64,000 bases of DNA from UBA6109 sp035366835 (GTDB lineage Bacteria; Desulfobacterota; Syntrophia; Syntrophales; UBA6109): NCBI GenBank assembly GCA_035366835.1, contig DAOSIS010000004.1, forward strand, positions 62,001 to 126,000, given 5' to 3'. Below the pieces are notes generated by a model. The model was given only the letters and a program-made list of their open reading frames with translations, was not told the origin of the DNA and did no database searches. Shown in pieces: positions 25,885-35,809 of the stretch (its first letter is position 1; each line of letters begins with the position of its first letter). Position numbers and translations under genes: made by a program.

Positions 25885-26010
25885 GGCCGGCTTTGATAAA
25901 GGCTTCAGGGGCAAGGCGCGCGAGGCCGGGGGAGTGAGGCGTACGGGGATGTACGCCGCAGCGACGAGGGAGGAAGCGCAACGCCGCCCACGAGCTTTTT
26001 GCAAAGCCGC
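25885..26010 (-). repeat. Dispersed palindromic repeat, copy A
   Basis: About 125 bp between the MFS stop and the lipocalin-type stop. Read on the minus strand it aligns with the copies at 53242-53371 and 57645-57763: a GGCGGCGTT segment, then TCGTCGCTGCGGCGTACAT, CGTACGCCTCAC, and later GCCTTG. The ends form an imperfect terminal inverted repeat around GGCTTTG. It abuts the stop codon of the next gene and could act as a 3' hairpin. Confidence 0.6.
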
Positions 26011-27024
26011 TCAGAATTGGACGGCGATTCCGTGGTCCGGTTCGTCCGTGAGAATCTCGAAGGCCGCGCGGTGGCGCGTGAAGAGGATTTCCTTCCTGCC
26101 CGTCTTCCTGTCGGTGATCTGAAGTTCGCAGGCGGCGAGTTTCGTGTTCAGGCAGGTCTTGTTTCCCCCGGGCGGATTCGCGTACCGCAGCCCGACGAAG
26201 GCCTCCCGCGGGGCCGAGATCGTCCCCTCCACCAGGAACCCGCGCGATTGCGTCCGGAAGGTCCAGACGAAGAAGCAATAGGAACCGCGGGCGCGGAGCA
26301 TCTGCAGGGGGCCGTTGAAGAGCAGTTCGGAGCCGCCGCGGCGCAGCACCAGCGGCGTGAATTTGGGGCTCAGGAGAGGGCCGATCCTGACCGCCGCGGT
26401 CGCGACTTCGAGGAACACGTCGGGGTGCGTGTCGAAGCCGGCGACCTGGCCCCAGGCGTAGCGGTCCGTATGGCGTTCACCCCAGTTGTGGTTCCGGCTG
26501 CCGATCCAGCCGCTCACCTCGATTCTCCGGTCGTCGACTGCAACGAATCCATCGTGGCAGGCCATGGGAAGGCTGACGAGGCTCTTGGCCTTGGGAAAAG
26601 CCGTCCGGTACATCACCGGCGGCAGCAGAAGCAGCGGGGCCTCGCCGCCGGAAAACCGCAGCTGCCAGGAGATGTGGTGGCCTCCCGAAGCGGCCGATCC
26701 GGCAATCCGGCCCTGCTCCAGCAGGGCCTCGCCGATCCTGACGGAGAACGTCTCCGGGTTGAAGTCGCACTGCCTCAAGGGGATTTCCGTCTTCACGGCG
26801 ATGTTGCGGCGGGCCTCTCCGTCGAAAAAAACGGCCCAGAGCTCCCCGACGGCGTCATCGGGGCGGCCGATGGGGCTGAAGAGCGTGCAGCGGATCCAGA
26901 AGGCGAGGGGCCGGTCGGGATGGTTGGCGCGCGAAAAGAAACTCTCGTAGAAGCCCGTCGTCTGGCCGGGCCGGTAGCGGGGGAGGTCGGCGTCACGGGG
27001 AAATTCCGGTGAAGAAGCGCTCAA
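26011..27024 (-). CDS. Lipocalin-type protein (CrtC/tocopherol-cyclase-like)
   Basis: 337 residues, all-beta in character, with no signal peptide. The central motif GWIGSRNHNWGERHTDRYAW (about residues 173-192) resembles the N-H-N-W-G and YAWGQ segments of hydroxyneurosporene/tocopherol-cyclase-like and related lipocalin-fold families (DUF2804/AttH-like). These families act on or bind hydrophobic polyprenyl or fatty compounds. No carotenoid genes are nearby, so the specific reaction is unknown. Stop and repeat copy A are adjacent. Confidence 0.55.
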   Translation of the reverse strand: MSASSPEFPRDADLPRYRPGQTTGFYESFFSRANHPDRPLAFWIRCTLFSPIGRPDDAVGELWAVFFDGEARRNIAVKTEIPLRQCDFNPETFSVRIGEALLEQGRIAGSAASGGHHISWQLRFSGGEAPLLLLPPVMYRTAFPKAKSLVSLPMACHDGFVAVDDRRIEVSGWIGSRNHNWGERHTDRYAWGQVAGFDTHPDVFLEVATAAVRIGPLLSPKFTPLVLRRGGSELLFNGPLQMLRARGSYCFFVWTFRTQSRGFLVEGTISAPREAFVGLRYANPPGGNKTCLNTKLAACELQITDRKTGRKEILFTRHRAAFEILTDEPDHGIAVQF

Positions 27025-27054
27025 GGTGCCCTCTCAAACCGGAGCGGGGGGACG

Positions 27055-28017
27055 TCACTCCGCGGTGCGGTTGCGTCCCTGCTCCTTGGCCCGCCACATC
27101 GCCGCGCCGGCCTCTTCCAGGAGCTTTCCGGGCGCCTGGCCCGGCTTCATCTCGGCGATTCCGATCGAGATGGTGGGGTGCGGGACGGTCCGTCCGTCCG
27201 GTGTGGCGGGAATGGCGTTCTGCACGCCCTGCTGCAGGCGGTCGGCGATCCTCTTGGCGGTGGCGAGGCCGTGCTCCGGCAGGACGACCACGAACTCATC
27301 CCCGTCGTAGCGGGCGACCAGCTCGTTGGGACGGAGCAACTCGGAAAGCGTGTGGGCGACCCAGTAGAGGACATGATCTCCGTAGACATGTCCGAAACGG
27401 TCGTTGAATTCCTTGAAATGGTCGATGTCGATCGTGACGACGGACAGGGGCTTCTTCGCCATGTCGCAGCGGGCGCACTGGCGCGCCATCACCTGGTTCA
27501 GCCATTCCCGGTTGTGGAGTCCCGTCAGGGCATCCACGGTGCCGAGGCGGCGGAATTCCCAGGCGACCTGGCGTCCGTCCACCAGGACGGAATCGGTATT
27601 CCTCAGGCGCCGCGTCAGGATGAACAGGAGGTTGCAGGCGGCCTCGTGGGAGGACTGGACCAGGGACCAGAGGATCTCCTCTTCCATGACCAGAAGGCGG
27701 CAGGCTGTATCGGCGATCACGAAGGCCGATGCGGGCTGCTGGTCGATGACCGACATTTCGCCGATGCTTTCCCCGGGACCGAGCAGGGCCACCGGCTTTT
27801 TCTCAGGATCGTCCAGGTGGACGCGGAGTCGGCCGTCCAGCACGAAGTACATCGTGTGGTTCGGCTGGCCGGCCTTGATGAGGATATCCTCCGGCTGGAG
27901 TTCCAGCACGGTGCAGGCGTCGATCAGGCCCTTGATCGATTCCAGGGGCACCTGGCGGAAGAGATCGATTCCGCCAAGCTCCGCTTCGTCGAGATAGGGA
28001 AAGGAAGATCCGTTCAT
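27055..28017 (-). CDS. Cyclic-nucleotide-binding domain plus GGDEF diguanylate cyclase
   Basis: 320 residues. Residues 15-135 are a cNMP-binding beta roll (ILIKAGQPNHTMYFVLDGRL, then GESIGEMSVIDQQPASA). Residues 155-318 are a GGDEF domain whose active-site loop reads DGDEF (VARYDGDEFVVVLP) instead of GGDEF. The preceding helix DIDHFKEFNDRFGHVYGDHV is standard for active enzymes. The first Gly change may reduce activity, but related active variants exist. The product would be c-di-GMP under nucleotide control. The ATG at 28015-28017 has GGAGGG upstream. Confidence 0.9.
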   Translation of the reverse strand: MNGSSFPYLDEAELGGIDLFRQVPLESIKGLIDACTVLELQPEDILIKAGQPNHTMYFVLDGRLRVHLDDPEKKPVALLGPGESIGEMSVIDQQPASAFVIADTACRLLVMEEEILWSLVQSSHEAACNLLFILTRRLRNTDSVLVDGRQVAWEFRRLGTVDALTGLHNREWLNQVMARQCARCDMAKKPLSVVTIDIDHFKEFNDRFGHVYGDHVLYWVAHTLSELLRPNELVARYDGDEFVVVLPEHGLATAKRIADRLQQGVQNAIPATPDGRTVPHPTISIGIAEMKPGQAPGKLLEEAGAAMWRAKEQGRNRTAE

Positions 28018-28262
28018 TCCACCCTCCGCCCTCCGTCCTCCTGGGGACACCGGGTCCCGTTCCGCCCCGGCGCCCGCGCGACGCAGAGGGATCGTCCCCG
28101 CGGACGATGCGCTATGCTATAAAGAAAAGGGTCACGCCTGTCAAGGACGGCGCGGGCTTTCACGCGAGGCGGGGAAAGCCCCATGCCGTCGTTCCGATCG
28201 TCTTGCGGAAGCGCGTCAAGGCGTTTGCCGCGATGTCGATATCCTTCCATTGCAAATTCTTC

Positions 28263-28320
28263 TTGACATCATCGCCGAGGGTGAGATAAAAGCTCCGGCA
28301 AGAATGAACATTCACTCATT
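28263..28320 (+). promoter_or_regulatory. Promoter and operator of the tetR-efflux operon
   Basis: TTGACA (28263-28268), a 16-nt spacer and GATAAA (28285-28290) form a good sigma-70 promoter. Just downstream, GAATG-AA-CATTC (28302-28313) is a perfect small palindrome, extended to AATGA-N8-TCATT (28303-28320). It covers the expected start site, the position from which a TetR repressor would autoregulate. TGGAGG then gives the SD for the ATG at 28334. Confidence 0.55.
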
Positions 28321-28333
28321 TTGGAGGCGTTGA

Positions 28334-28912
28334 ATGACGAGAACGCCCGACAAACGATCCGATATCCTGCAGGCGGCCCTGGAACTCATTGCCGAACGGG
28401 GGTTTCACGGCTCTCCGATGGCCGAGATCGCCGAAAAGGCGGGCGTGGCCGCCGGGACGATCTACCGCTACTTCGAGAGCAAAGACACGCTCATCAACGA
28501 GTTGCACCGGGAATTGGAAAGAGAGATCCTGTCGTCTCTCCAAGACGGATACCCATCCGGAAAGCCGATTCGGGAAAGATTTCTCTTTCTGAGCCGGGAG
28601 ATCCTTCGGTACTTTATCGGGCATCCTCTCCAGTTCCGTTACATGGAACAGTACTTCAACTCTCCCTACGGGATTTCCCGGCACAGGGAGAGGATGCTTG
28701 CCAAGTCCGACAACCAGGATCTTCTGATGGATATCTTCGAGCACGGAATCGAGCAGCGGATTCTCAAAGAGCTGCCCAAGCCCGTGCTGTTTTCCCTATC
28801 CTTTGGTCCCCTGATCACCTTAATCCGCGACCATATCCTTGGCTTCATTATCCTGGACGAGGCGATGATCGAAAAGATTGCGGAGGCCTGTTGGGACGCC
28901 ATCAAGAGGTGA
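28334..28912 (+). CDS. TetR/AcrR-family repressor
   Basis: 192 residues. The N-terminal HTH (about 8-55) is typical: RSDILQAALELIAERGFHGS, then AEKAGVAAGTIYRYFESKD. The C-terminal helical domain would bind the inducer. It is the first gene of an operon encoding a complete tripartite efflux pump, the usual place for its local repressor (as acrR near acrAB). The palindrome immediately upstream is the probable operator. Confidence 0.92.
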   Translation: MTRTPDKRSDILQAALELIAERGFHGSPMAEIAEKAGVAAGTIYRYFESKDTLINELHRELEREILSSLQDGYPSGKPIRERFLFLSREILRYFIGHPLQFRYMEQYFNSPYGISRHRERMLAKSDNQDLLMDIFEHGIEQRILKELPKPVLFSLSFGPLITLIRDHILGFIILDEAMIEKIAEACWDAIKR

Positions 28913-29026
28913 CGCATGGCCGTCGCCGGAGAGAAGGGCCCTCTGAAGGAGAAGGAGCAGGGATTCGTCTCCGGACCCGGCCGTGATCGATCGGACCGCC
29001 GAACCGAGATTCCAGAAAGGTACCGC

Positions 29027-30241
29027 ATGCAGACGCACAACAAGACCAAGAAAATCGCCGCCGGACTTGTCCTGACCGGGATGCTGATGCTGGGGGGGTG
29101 CGGACAGCAGTCCGCACCGGGTGGGGCTTCGCAGGGCTTCGTTCCCGAAGTCGCCGTCCTGACCGTTCAGCCCAAAGAGCTGGTGATGACCACGGAGTTG
29201 ACGGGACGGACCGCCGCCCATCGGACCGCCGAAGTGCGTCCGCAGGTGGGCGGCATCATCCAGAAGCGCCTCTTCATGGAAGGGTCCGACGTCAAGGCCG
29301 GCCAATTGCTCTATTCGATCGACCCGGCGACGTACCAGGCGGCGCTGGACAACGCCAAGGCCGCCCTGGGCAGGTCCGAGGCCAGCCTCCAGTCGACCCG
29401 CACCAGGGCCGAACGCCTGCGGGAACTGCTCGCCGACAAGGCGGTCAGCCAGCAGGAATACGACGATGCGGCCGCCGCGCTGAAACAGACCGAGGCGGAC
29501 ATTCAGTACTGGAAGGCCGCAGTCGAGACGGCGCGCATCAATCTGGGACACACCGCCGTCACGGCGCCGATCTCGGGCCGCATCGGCAGGTCCAACGTCA
29601 CGGAGGGGGCCCTGGTGGCGGCCTATCAGCCCGCGCCCCTGGCCGTCATCCAGCAGCTCGACCCTATGTACGTGGACGTGACCCAATCGACGGCCGAGCT
29701 GCTTCGGCTGCGGAAACGCCTCGAGGAGGGGATGCTGCAGCGCGACGGAGCCCTCCAGAGCAGGATCCGTCTCGTCCTCGAGGACGGCAGCCGATACCCC
29801 CTGACGGGAACCCTGCAGTTCCGCGACGTGACCGTCGATCCGACGACCGGATCGGTCATCCTGAGGATGGTCTTTCCCAATCCGCAGGGCGTTCTGCTGC
29901 CGGGCATGTTCGTCCGGGCGCAGGTGGATGAAGGGGTCAATCCGAGGGCGCTCCTCGTCCCCCAGCAGGCCGTGTCGCGGGACCCCAAGGGGAATGCCCT
30001 GACACTGATCGTGGATGCCGAAAGCAAGGTACAGCAGCGCATGCTCACGCTCGACCGCGCGGTCGGCAACGCGTGGCTGGTCATCGCGGGTCTGGCAGCA
30101 GGAGACCGGGTGATCGTCGAGGGACTGCAGAAGGTGCGGCCCGGCGCCTCCGTGAAGACCGTTCCCTTTCAGGACGCTTCCGGAAACAACGGCGCCGGAC
30201 AGGCGAATCCGCCGGCCGCCGGGGAGAATGGACGGAGGTAG
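29027..30241 (+). CDS. RND efflux periplasmic adaptor, AcrA/MexA-like
   Basis: 404 residues from the ATG at 29027, which has AAAGG 7 nt upstream. A signal peptide with lipobox LGGC (Cys25) tethers it to the inner membrane. A lipoyl-like segment, coiled-coil hairpin (about 95-165) and beta-barrel follow; ISGRIGRSNVTEGALV is the classic lipoyl-to-barrel junction. It connects the inner-membrane pump to the outer-membrane channel. It lies 114 bp after tetR and 3 bp before the pump gene. Confidence 0.95.
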   Translation: MQTHNKTKKIAAGLVLTGMLMLGGCGQQSAPGGASQGFVPEVAVLTVQPKELVMTTELTGRTAAHRTAEVRPQVGGIIQKRLFMEGSDVKAGQLLYSIDPATYQAALDNAKAALGRSEASLQSTRTRAERLRELLADKAVSQQEYDDAAAALKQTEADIQYWKAAVETARINLGHTAVTAPISGRIGRSNVTEGALVAAYQPAPLAVIQQLDPMYVDVTQSTAELLRLRKRLEEGMLQRDGALQSRIRLVLEDGSRYPLTGTLQFRDVTVDPTTGSVILRMVFPNPQGVLLPGMFVRAQVDEGVNPRALLVPQQAVSRDPKGNALTLIVDAESKVQQRMLTLDRAVGNAWLVIAGLAAGDRVIVEGLQKVRPGASVKTVPFQDASGNNGAGQANPPAAGENGRR

Positions 30242-30244
30242 GCG

Positions 30245-33200
30245 ATGCTGTCGAAATTCTTCCTGAAACGTCCCGTCTTCGCCTGGGTCATCGCCATCAT
30301 CATCATGGCCGTGGGGGGCCTGGCCATCTACAACCTGCCCATCTCCCAGTACCCTCCCATCGCCCCGCCCTCCATCGCCATCTCCTCCAGCTATCCCGGC
30401 GCCTCGGCGGAGACCGTGGAGAACAGCGTCACCCAGATCATCGAGCAGAAGATGACCGGGTTCGACAACCTGCTCTACATGTCCGCCACGAGCGACGCGG
30501 CGGGCGGCTCCCGCATCGAGCTCACCTTCAAGGCGGGCACCGATCCGGACCTCGCCTGGTCCCAGGTCCAGAACAAGCTCCAGCTCGCCATGGCGAGCCT
30601 GCCGGACGTGGTCAAGAACACGGGCGTCACTGTCAGCAAATCGACCCGGAACTATCTGATGGTCGTGGGCCTGATCTCCGAAGACGGCAGCATGGACACG
30701 AAAGACCTCATCGACTATGCCCAGACCAACCTGGAGAGCGTCCTGGCGCGGGTGCCGGGCGTGGGCGAGACGGAGGTCTTCGGCCGCGGGTACGCCATGC
30801 GGGTCTGGCTCAATCCCGACAGGCTCAACGACTACCGGCTCACGGTGGCGGACGTCGTGGCCGCGCTCAAGTCCTACAACGTGGAGGTCTCCGCCGGCCA
30901 GTTCGGCGGGATGCCGGCGGTCAAGGGACAGCGCCTGAACGCCTCGATCGTCGTCCAGAACATGCTCCGGACCCCCGAGGAGTTCGCCGCCATCCCCGTC
31001 CGCACCGGCCCCGACGGCTCCGTGGTGCGGATCCGGGACGTGGCCAGGACCGAGCTGGGAACCGAGATCTACGACATCGAATCCACCTACAACGGCATGC
31101 CGATCGGCGGCATCGCCATCCGCCAGGCCGCCGGCGCCAACGCCCTGGACGCGGCCGATGCCGTCAAGGCGAAGATGGCGGAGATGAGCCGGTTCTTCCC
31201 GCCCGGGCTCAAGGTCGTCTATCCCCACGACTCCACGCCCTTCATCCGCGTCGCCGTCAATGAGGTCGTCAAGACCCTCCTGGAGGCCATTCTCCTGGTC
31301 TTCCTGGTCATGTGGCTCTTCCTGGGCAGCATGCGGGCGACGCTGATCCCGACCATCGCCGTGCCCGTGGTCATCCTGGGCACCTTCGCCGTGCTCGGCT
31401 TCTTCGGCTTCTCGATCAACATGCTGACCATGTTCGCCATGGTGCTCGCCATCGGTCTCCTGGTGGACGACGCCATCGTTGTGGTGGAAAACGTGGAGCG
31501 GATCATGGTCGAGGAGGGGCTGTCGCCGCGCGAGGCCACGGCCAAGTCCATGGAGCAGATCACCAGCGCCCTCATCGGCATCGGCCTGGTCCTCTCGGCG
31601 GTGTTCGGTCCCATGGCCTTCTTCCCCGGCTCCACCGGCGTCATCTACCGCCAGTTCTCCGTCACCATCATCTCCGCCATGCTGCTGTCGGTGGTCGTGG
31701 CCCTGATCCTGACGCCGGTCCTCTGCGCGTCGCTCCTCAAGCCGCTGCCCCCGGGCGGACACGAAGCGGACAACGTCGTCTTTTTCCTGCGGCCTTTTTT
31801 CGCGGCGTTCAACCGTGTCTTCTTCCGTTTCCGGCGCCGTTACGTCGGTCTCGTCCGTCATTCCCTTTCCCGGAAACTCCGCTACCTGGCCGTTTTCGTC
31901 CTGATCGTGGCGGCGATGGGATTCCTGTTCCTCCGCATGCCGACGGCCTATCTCCCGGACGAGGACCAGGGGACGCTGTTCGCCCAGGTGATCATGCCGA
32001 CCGGCGCGACCTTCGAGCAGACCAAGGAGGTCAGCAAGCAGATCGAGCGGTACTTCACCGAGCAAGAAAAGGAGGCGGTCGCCTCCACGATGATGATCAC
32101 CGGCATCGGCTTCTCCGGACGGGCCCAGAACAACGGCATGGTGTTCATCAAGCTGAAGGACTGGGACCTCCGCAACCGGGCCGAGCTGAAGGCCAAGGCC
32201 ATCGCGGAGAGATCCATGGCGGCGCTCTCCTCCATCCGCAGCGCCATGATCTTCGTCTTCCCGCCCCCGGCGGTGACCGAACTGGGCATCGCCAAAGGCT
32301 TCGACTTCATGCTCCTGGACCGCGGCGGCCAAGGCCACCAGGCCCTGACGGAAGCGCAGAACCGGCTCCTGGGTGTCGCGGCCCGGGACCCGAGGCTGTT
32401 CGCCGTCCGTCCCAACAGCATGGCGGATGTCCCCGAGTACCGGATCGACGTGGACTGGGACAAGGCCGGCGCGCTGGGGGTCCCCATCACATCCATCCAT
32501 GAGACGATCTCGGCGGCCTTCGGCAGCGCCTACGTGAACGACTTCATCAAGGGCAACCGGGTCAAGCGGGTGTTCGTCCAGGCCGATGCCCCCTACCGCA
32601 TGCTGCCCAGGGACCTCGAAAAACTCTACGTCCGCAATACGGCCGGGAAGATGGTCCCCTTCTCCTCCTTCGCCTCAGGACGCTGGACCTTCGGCCCGCC
32701 GAGGCTGGCGCGCTTCAACAGCTTTCCGGCCATCAACATCTGGGGAGAGCCGTCCCCGGGGAGAAGTTCGGGGGAGGCCATGGGGGCCATGGAGGAGGCG
32801 GTTGAAAAGCTGCCCAAGGGGTTCGGCTTCGACTGGACCGGCCTGTCCTACCAGGAGCGGATGTCGAGCACCCAGGCGCCCCTGCTCTACGCCTTCTCGG
32901 TTTTCGTGATCTTCCTGTGCCTGGCGGCCCTCTACGAGAGCTGGACCATCCCCATTTCGATCCTGCTGGTCCTGCCCCTGGGGGTGATCGGCGGCATCAT
33001 CGCTTCGAGCATGCGGGGGCTGGCCAACGACGTCTACTTCCAGATCGGGCTCCTGACCACGCTGGGGTTGACGACCAAGAACGCCATCTTGATCGTCCAG
33101 TTCGCCAAGGACGGCCTTGAAAGGGGGATGGCCCTGATGGACGCCACGATCGAAGGGGCGAAACTGCGCTTCCGGCCGATCGTGATGACCTCGCTGGCCT

Positions 33201-33436
33201 TCGGCTTCGGCGTCCTGCCGCTGGCGATAACCACCGGCGCCGGGGCGGGTGCCCAGAACGCCATCGGCACCGGCGTCCTCGGCGGGATGGTGACCGCCAC
33301 GGTCCTCGTGGTGGTCTTTTCGCCCCTCTTCTACGTCCTGATCGAGAGGATCTTCGGCAAACGCGCAAGGGGCGCATCCGCCGGGCCGGACGGCGTCCCG
33401 ACATCGCCGGCATCGCCGGCACCGGAGGACCGATGA
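30245..33436 (+). CDS. RND multidrug efflux pump, AcrB/HAE1 type
   Basis: 1063 residues, the standard HAE1 length, with twelve membrane helices and two large periplasmic loops. Proton-relay residues are present: Asp408-Asp409 in LLVDDAIVVVENVER and Lys945 in TLGLTTKNAILIVQF. It opens MLSKFFLKRPVFAWVIAI, typical of AcrB/MexB. It exports hydrophobic compounds with proton influx, as a trimer with the adaptor and channel encoded on either side. GGAGG lies just upstream of the ATG. Long antisense open frames over this gene are by-products of its codon use. Confidence 0.96.
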   Translation: MLSKFFLKRPVFAWVIAIIIMAVGGLAIYNLPISQYPPIAPPSIAISSSYPGASAETVENSVTQIIEQKMTGFDNLLYMSATSDAAGGSRIELTFKAGTDPDLAWSQVQNKLQLAMASLPDVVKNTGVTVSKSTRNYLMVVGLISEDGSMDTKDLIDYAQTNLESVLARVPGVGETEVFGRGYAMRVWLNPDRLNDYRLTVADVVAALKSYNVEVSAGQFGGMPAVKGQRLNASIVVQNMLRTPEEFAAIPVRTGPDGSVVRIRDVARTELGTEIYDIESTYNGMPIGGIAIRQAAGANALDAADAVKAKMAEMSRFFPPGLKVVYPHDSTPFIRVAVNEVVKTLLEAILLVFLVMWLFLGSMRATLIPTIAVPVVILGTFAVLGFFGFSINMLTMFAMVLAIGLLVDDAIVVVENVERIMVEEGLSPREATAKSMEQITSALIGIGLVLSAVFGPMAFFPGSTGVIYRQFSVTIISAMLLSVVVALILTPVLCASLLKPLPPGGHEADNVVFFLRPFFAAFNRVFFRFRRRYVGLVRHSLSRKLRYLAVFVLIVAAMGFLFLRMPTAYLPDEDQGTLFAQVIMPTGATFEQTKEVSKQIERYFTEQEKEAVASTMMITGIGFSGRAQNNGMVFIKLKDWDLRNRAELKAKAIAERSMAALSSIRSAMIFVFPPPAVTELGIAKGFDFMLLDRGGQGHQALTEAQNRLLGVAARDPRLFAVRPNSMADVPEYRIDVDWDKAGALGVPITSIHETISAAFGSAYVNDFIKGNRVKRVFVQADAPYRMLPRDLEKLYVRNTAGKMVPFSSFASGRWTFGPPRLARFNSFPAINIWGEPSPGRSSGEAMGAMEEAVEKLPKGFGFDWTGLSYQERMSSTQAPLLYAFSVFVIFLCLAALYESWTIPISILLVLPLGVIGGIIASSMRGLANDVYFQIGLLTTLGLTTKNAILIVQFAKDGLERGMALMDATIEGAKLRFRPIVMTSLAFGFGVLPLAITTGAGAGAQNAIGTGVLGGMVTATVLVVVFSPLFYVLIERIFGKRARGASAGPDGVPTSPASPAPEDR

Positions 33437-33437
33437 T

Positions 33438-34898
33438 ATGAAATCCCTGGCAGACAGGATCCCGTTTCCCGGATTGCGGAAAGCGTTTTGCATGGAAAAC
33501 CTGCGGCCCGGTTTCGCGGGGCTGATGGTTGCGCTGCTGGCGGGCTGCACGCTCGCCCCGGAATACTCGCGCCCGGCCGCGCCCGTCCCCGCCGCCTGGC
33601 CGTCCGGCGCGGCTTACGACGCGGCGAAGCCCGTCCCGGAGGCGACACCGGCTGCGGACCTGCCCTGGCGGGAATTTCTCGCCGACGCGCGCCTTCAAGA
33701 AGTCGTCGAGGCCGCCCTGAAGAACAATCGCGACCTGCGTCTCGCCGCCCTGAACGTCGAGAGGGCTCGGGCGCTCTACGGTGTTCAGCGGGCCGAACTC
33801 TACCCCGCGCTCCAGGCCGTCGGCAGCGGAACGGTCGAACGCGTGCCCGCGGACCTCTCGTCCACGGGCAGCGCGAGGACCGCCGAGCAGTACAGCGTGA
33901 ACCTCGGCATCAGTGCATGGGAGATCGACTTCTTCGGCCGCATCCGCAGCCTGAAAGACAGGGCGCTGGAAGAGTACCTCGCCACGGATGAGGCCCGCCG
34001 CGACACGCAGATCCTGCTGGTGTCCGCGGTCGCCGGCGCATACCTCGCCCTTGCGGCGGATCGGGAGACCCTCAGCCTGGCGGAATCCACGCTGCAGGCG
34101 CAGGAGGAGGCCTACCGCCTGATCCGGAAGCGTTACGACGTCGGGGTCGCCTCCGAAATCGACCTCCGCCGAGCGCAAAGCCAGGTCGACGCGGTCCGGG
34201 CGGACATCGCCCGCCTCGTGCAGATCACGGCACAGGACGAAAACGCCCTGAATCTCCTGGTCGGCTCTTCTCTGCCCGCGGAGCTCCTGCCGTCCACGCT
34301 GGCCGACATCCGCCCGCTGAAAGAGATCTCCGCCGGTCTGTCCTCCGAAATCCTGCTCCGTCGGCCCGATGTGCTGGCGGCGGAACACCGGCTCAAGGCG
34401 GCCAACGCCAACATCGGCGCCGCCCGCGCGGCCCTGTTCCCCCGCATTTCCCTGACGACCGTCATCGGGACCGCGAGCACCGATCTGTCCCGGCTGTTCG
34501 GATCCGGGCAAGGTATCTGGGCCTTTGCGCCGCAGATCGGCATACCGATCTTCGACGCCCGCACGTGGTCGGCTTATGACGTGACGAAGGTGGAGCGCGA
34601 GCTCTCCGTGGTGCAATACGAAAAATCGATCCAGACGGCGTTCCGGGAGGTCGCCGACGTCCTCGCCGTGCGCGGCACGGTGACCCAAAGGATCTCGGCG
34701 CAGCAATCGCTGGTCGAAGCGGTCGCGGAAACCTACCGCCTCGCCGACCTGCGTTATGCCAAGGGCATCGACAGTTACCTCAGCGTCTTGGACGCGCAAA
34801 GGACGCTCTACAGCGCCCAGCAGGGGCTGATCGCACTGCGCTTCGCCCGGATCGCGAATGTGATCGCGCTGTACCAGGTGCTGGGAGGCGGGGCATGA
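33438..34898 (+). CDS. Outer-membrane efflux lipoprotein, NodT/OprM family
   Basis: 486 residues. Signal peptide with lipobox LLAGC (Cys37), then LAPEYSRPAAPVPAAWP, the usual NodT-family start, and two OEP repeats (about 75-270 and 290-480) with IGAARAALFPRISL and the ending of alternating helices. It forms the trimeric outer-membrane channel of the pump. GGAGG precedes the ATG, one base after the pump stop. A later in-frame ATG at 33492 would still keep the lipobox. It closes the operon. Confidence 0.94.
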   Translation: MKSLADRIPFPGLRKAFCMENLRPGFAGLMVALLAGCTLAPEYSRPAAPVPAAWPSGAAYDAAKPVPEATPAADLPWREFLADARLQEVVEAALKNNRDLRLAALNVERARALYGVQRAELYPALQAVGSGTVERVPADLSSTGSARTAEQYSVNLGISAWEIDFFGRIRSLKDRALEEYLATDEARRDTQILLVSAVAGAYLALAADRETLSLAESTLQAQEEAYRLIRKRYDVGVASEIDLRRAQSQVDAVRADIARLVQITAQDENALNLLVGSSLPAELLPSTLADIRPLKEISAGLSSEILLRRPDVLAAEHRLKAANANIGAARAALFPRISLTTVIGTASTDLSRLFGSGQGIWAFAPQIGIPIFDARTWSAYDVTKVERELSVVQYEKSIQTAFREVADVLAVRGTVTQRISAQQSLVEAVAETYRLADLRYAKGIDSYLSVLDAQRTLYSAQQGLIALRFARIANVIALYQVLGGGA

Positions 34899-35017
34899 TC
34901 CCCGTTCCCGTGGAAACCGGACAAAACCGGGCATGCCGTCCGGGATATCCGCAGGGAAAAACCGCCGCCGCCCCGGCGCGAACCGGCGGCTACGGCCGGT
35001 AGAGAATCGGATTCGCC

Positions 35018-35734
35018 ATGAGTCCATCGGATAAGCGATCACGGTCGCCCTGGAAAACCCGCCTCCGGTATTTCCTTCTGCGGTATCTCATGCTTCTCGC
35101 CTACGGCAGCGTCCGCCTCTACTTCCTCACCATCCGGACCGAGTCCGTCGGCGAGGAGCGGATCCTGCGGCATCTGGGGGACGGCGGGAGGGTGATCGCC
35201 GCCCTCTGGCACCAGAGGATCGTTTCCGTGATCGGATATGCGAAGAAGTTCGGCGATGCGTTCCGGCCTTCCGTCATGATCAGCAAAAGCCGCGACGGAG
35301 ACCTCGCGGCCGACGTCTTCAGCCGCATGAACTTCCGCCCTGTGCGGGGCTCGTCATCGCGGGACGGCAAAGCGGCGCTGACCGTCCTCCTGGAGGACCT
35401 GAAGGTCCACCCCTTCGCCGTCCACATCCTGGACGGGCCGAGGGGACCCCGGGGCGTCGTGAAGGCGGGGTTGATCGTCCTCGCGCAGAAGTCCGGCGTT
35501 CCCATCGTGCCTGTCTACGCCTCGGTGAGCCGGGCGTGGGTCCTCCGCAGCTGGGACCGATGTCTCGTCCCCAAGCCCTTCAGCAGGATCGTGATCCGCT
35601 TCGACGGGCCGATGCTTGTGGGTCCAAGCAAGGACGAGGGGACATTCGAAGAGATCCGCCGGGGGATCGAGAAGCACATGCTGGAGAACCAGCGGCTGGA
35701 CGACGCGCGTTTCGGGTGGAAAGAGATTCTCTGA
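35018..35734 (+). CDS. DUF374-family lysophospholipid acyltransferase-like protein
   Basis: 238 residues with an N-terminal membrane segment (about 17-40). It carries the DUF374/LPLAT signature in order: ALWHQRI, SKSRDGDLAADVFSR, RPVRGSSSRDGKAAL, HILDGPRGPRGVVKAGL. This group belongs to the LpxL/LPLAT acyltransferase superfamily and probably modifies lipid A or another envelope lipid. No lpx genes are adjacent. It may be co-transcribed with the beta-barrel gene 75 bp downstream. Confidence 0.88.
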   Translation: MSPSDKRSRSPWKTRLRYFLLRYLMLLAYGSVRLYFLTIRTESVGEERILRHLGDGGRVIAALWHQRIVSVIGYAKKFGDAFRPSVMISKSRDGDLAADVFSRMNFRPVRGSSSRDGKAALTVLLEDLKVHPFAVHILDGPRGPRGVVKAGLIVLAQKSGVPIVPVYASVSRAWVLRSWDRCLVPKPFSRIVIRFDGPMLVGPSKDEGTFEEIRRGIEKHMLENQRLDDARFGWKEIL

Positions 35735-35809
35735 GCGGATTGCGGGGGGCAGTCGGAGAAGACCGGCGCCGCCCGGATCCATCCGGGGAAGCCGGATAAG
35801 GAGAGAAAC

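Noticed and set aside
27055..28017. cNMP-GGDEF protein as an inactive cyclase because of DGDEF
   Set aside because: The catalytic Asp/Glu and the metal-binding DIDHF segment are intact, and variants at the first Gly can be active, so I did not call it inactive.
28820..32500. Very long open frame (1226 codons) on the minus strand
   Set aside because: It is antisense to the adaptor and AcrB-type genes, with His/Asp/Gln-rich false-frame composition and no domain.
35772..35787. CCCGGAT/ATCCGGG palindrome between the acyltransferase and barrel genes
   Set aside because: Short, with a 2-nt spacer and no T-run; not enough for a terminator or operator call.
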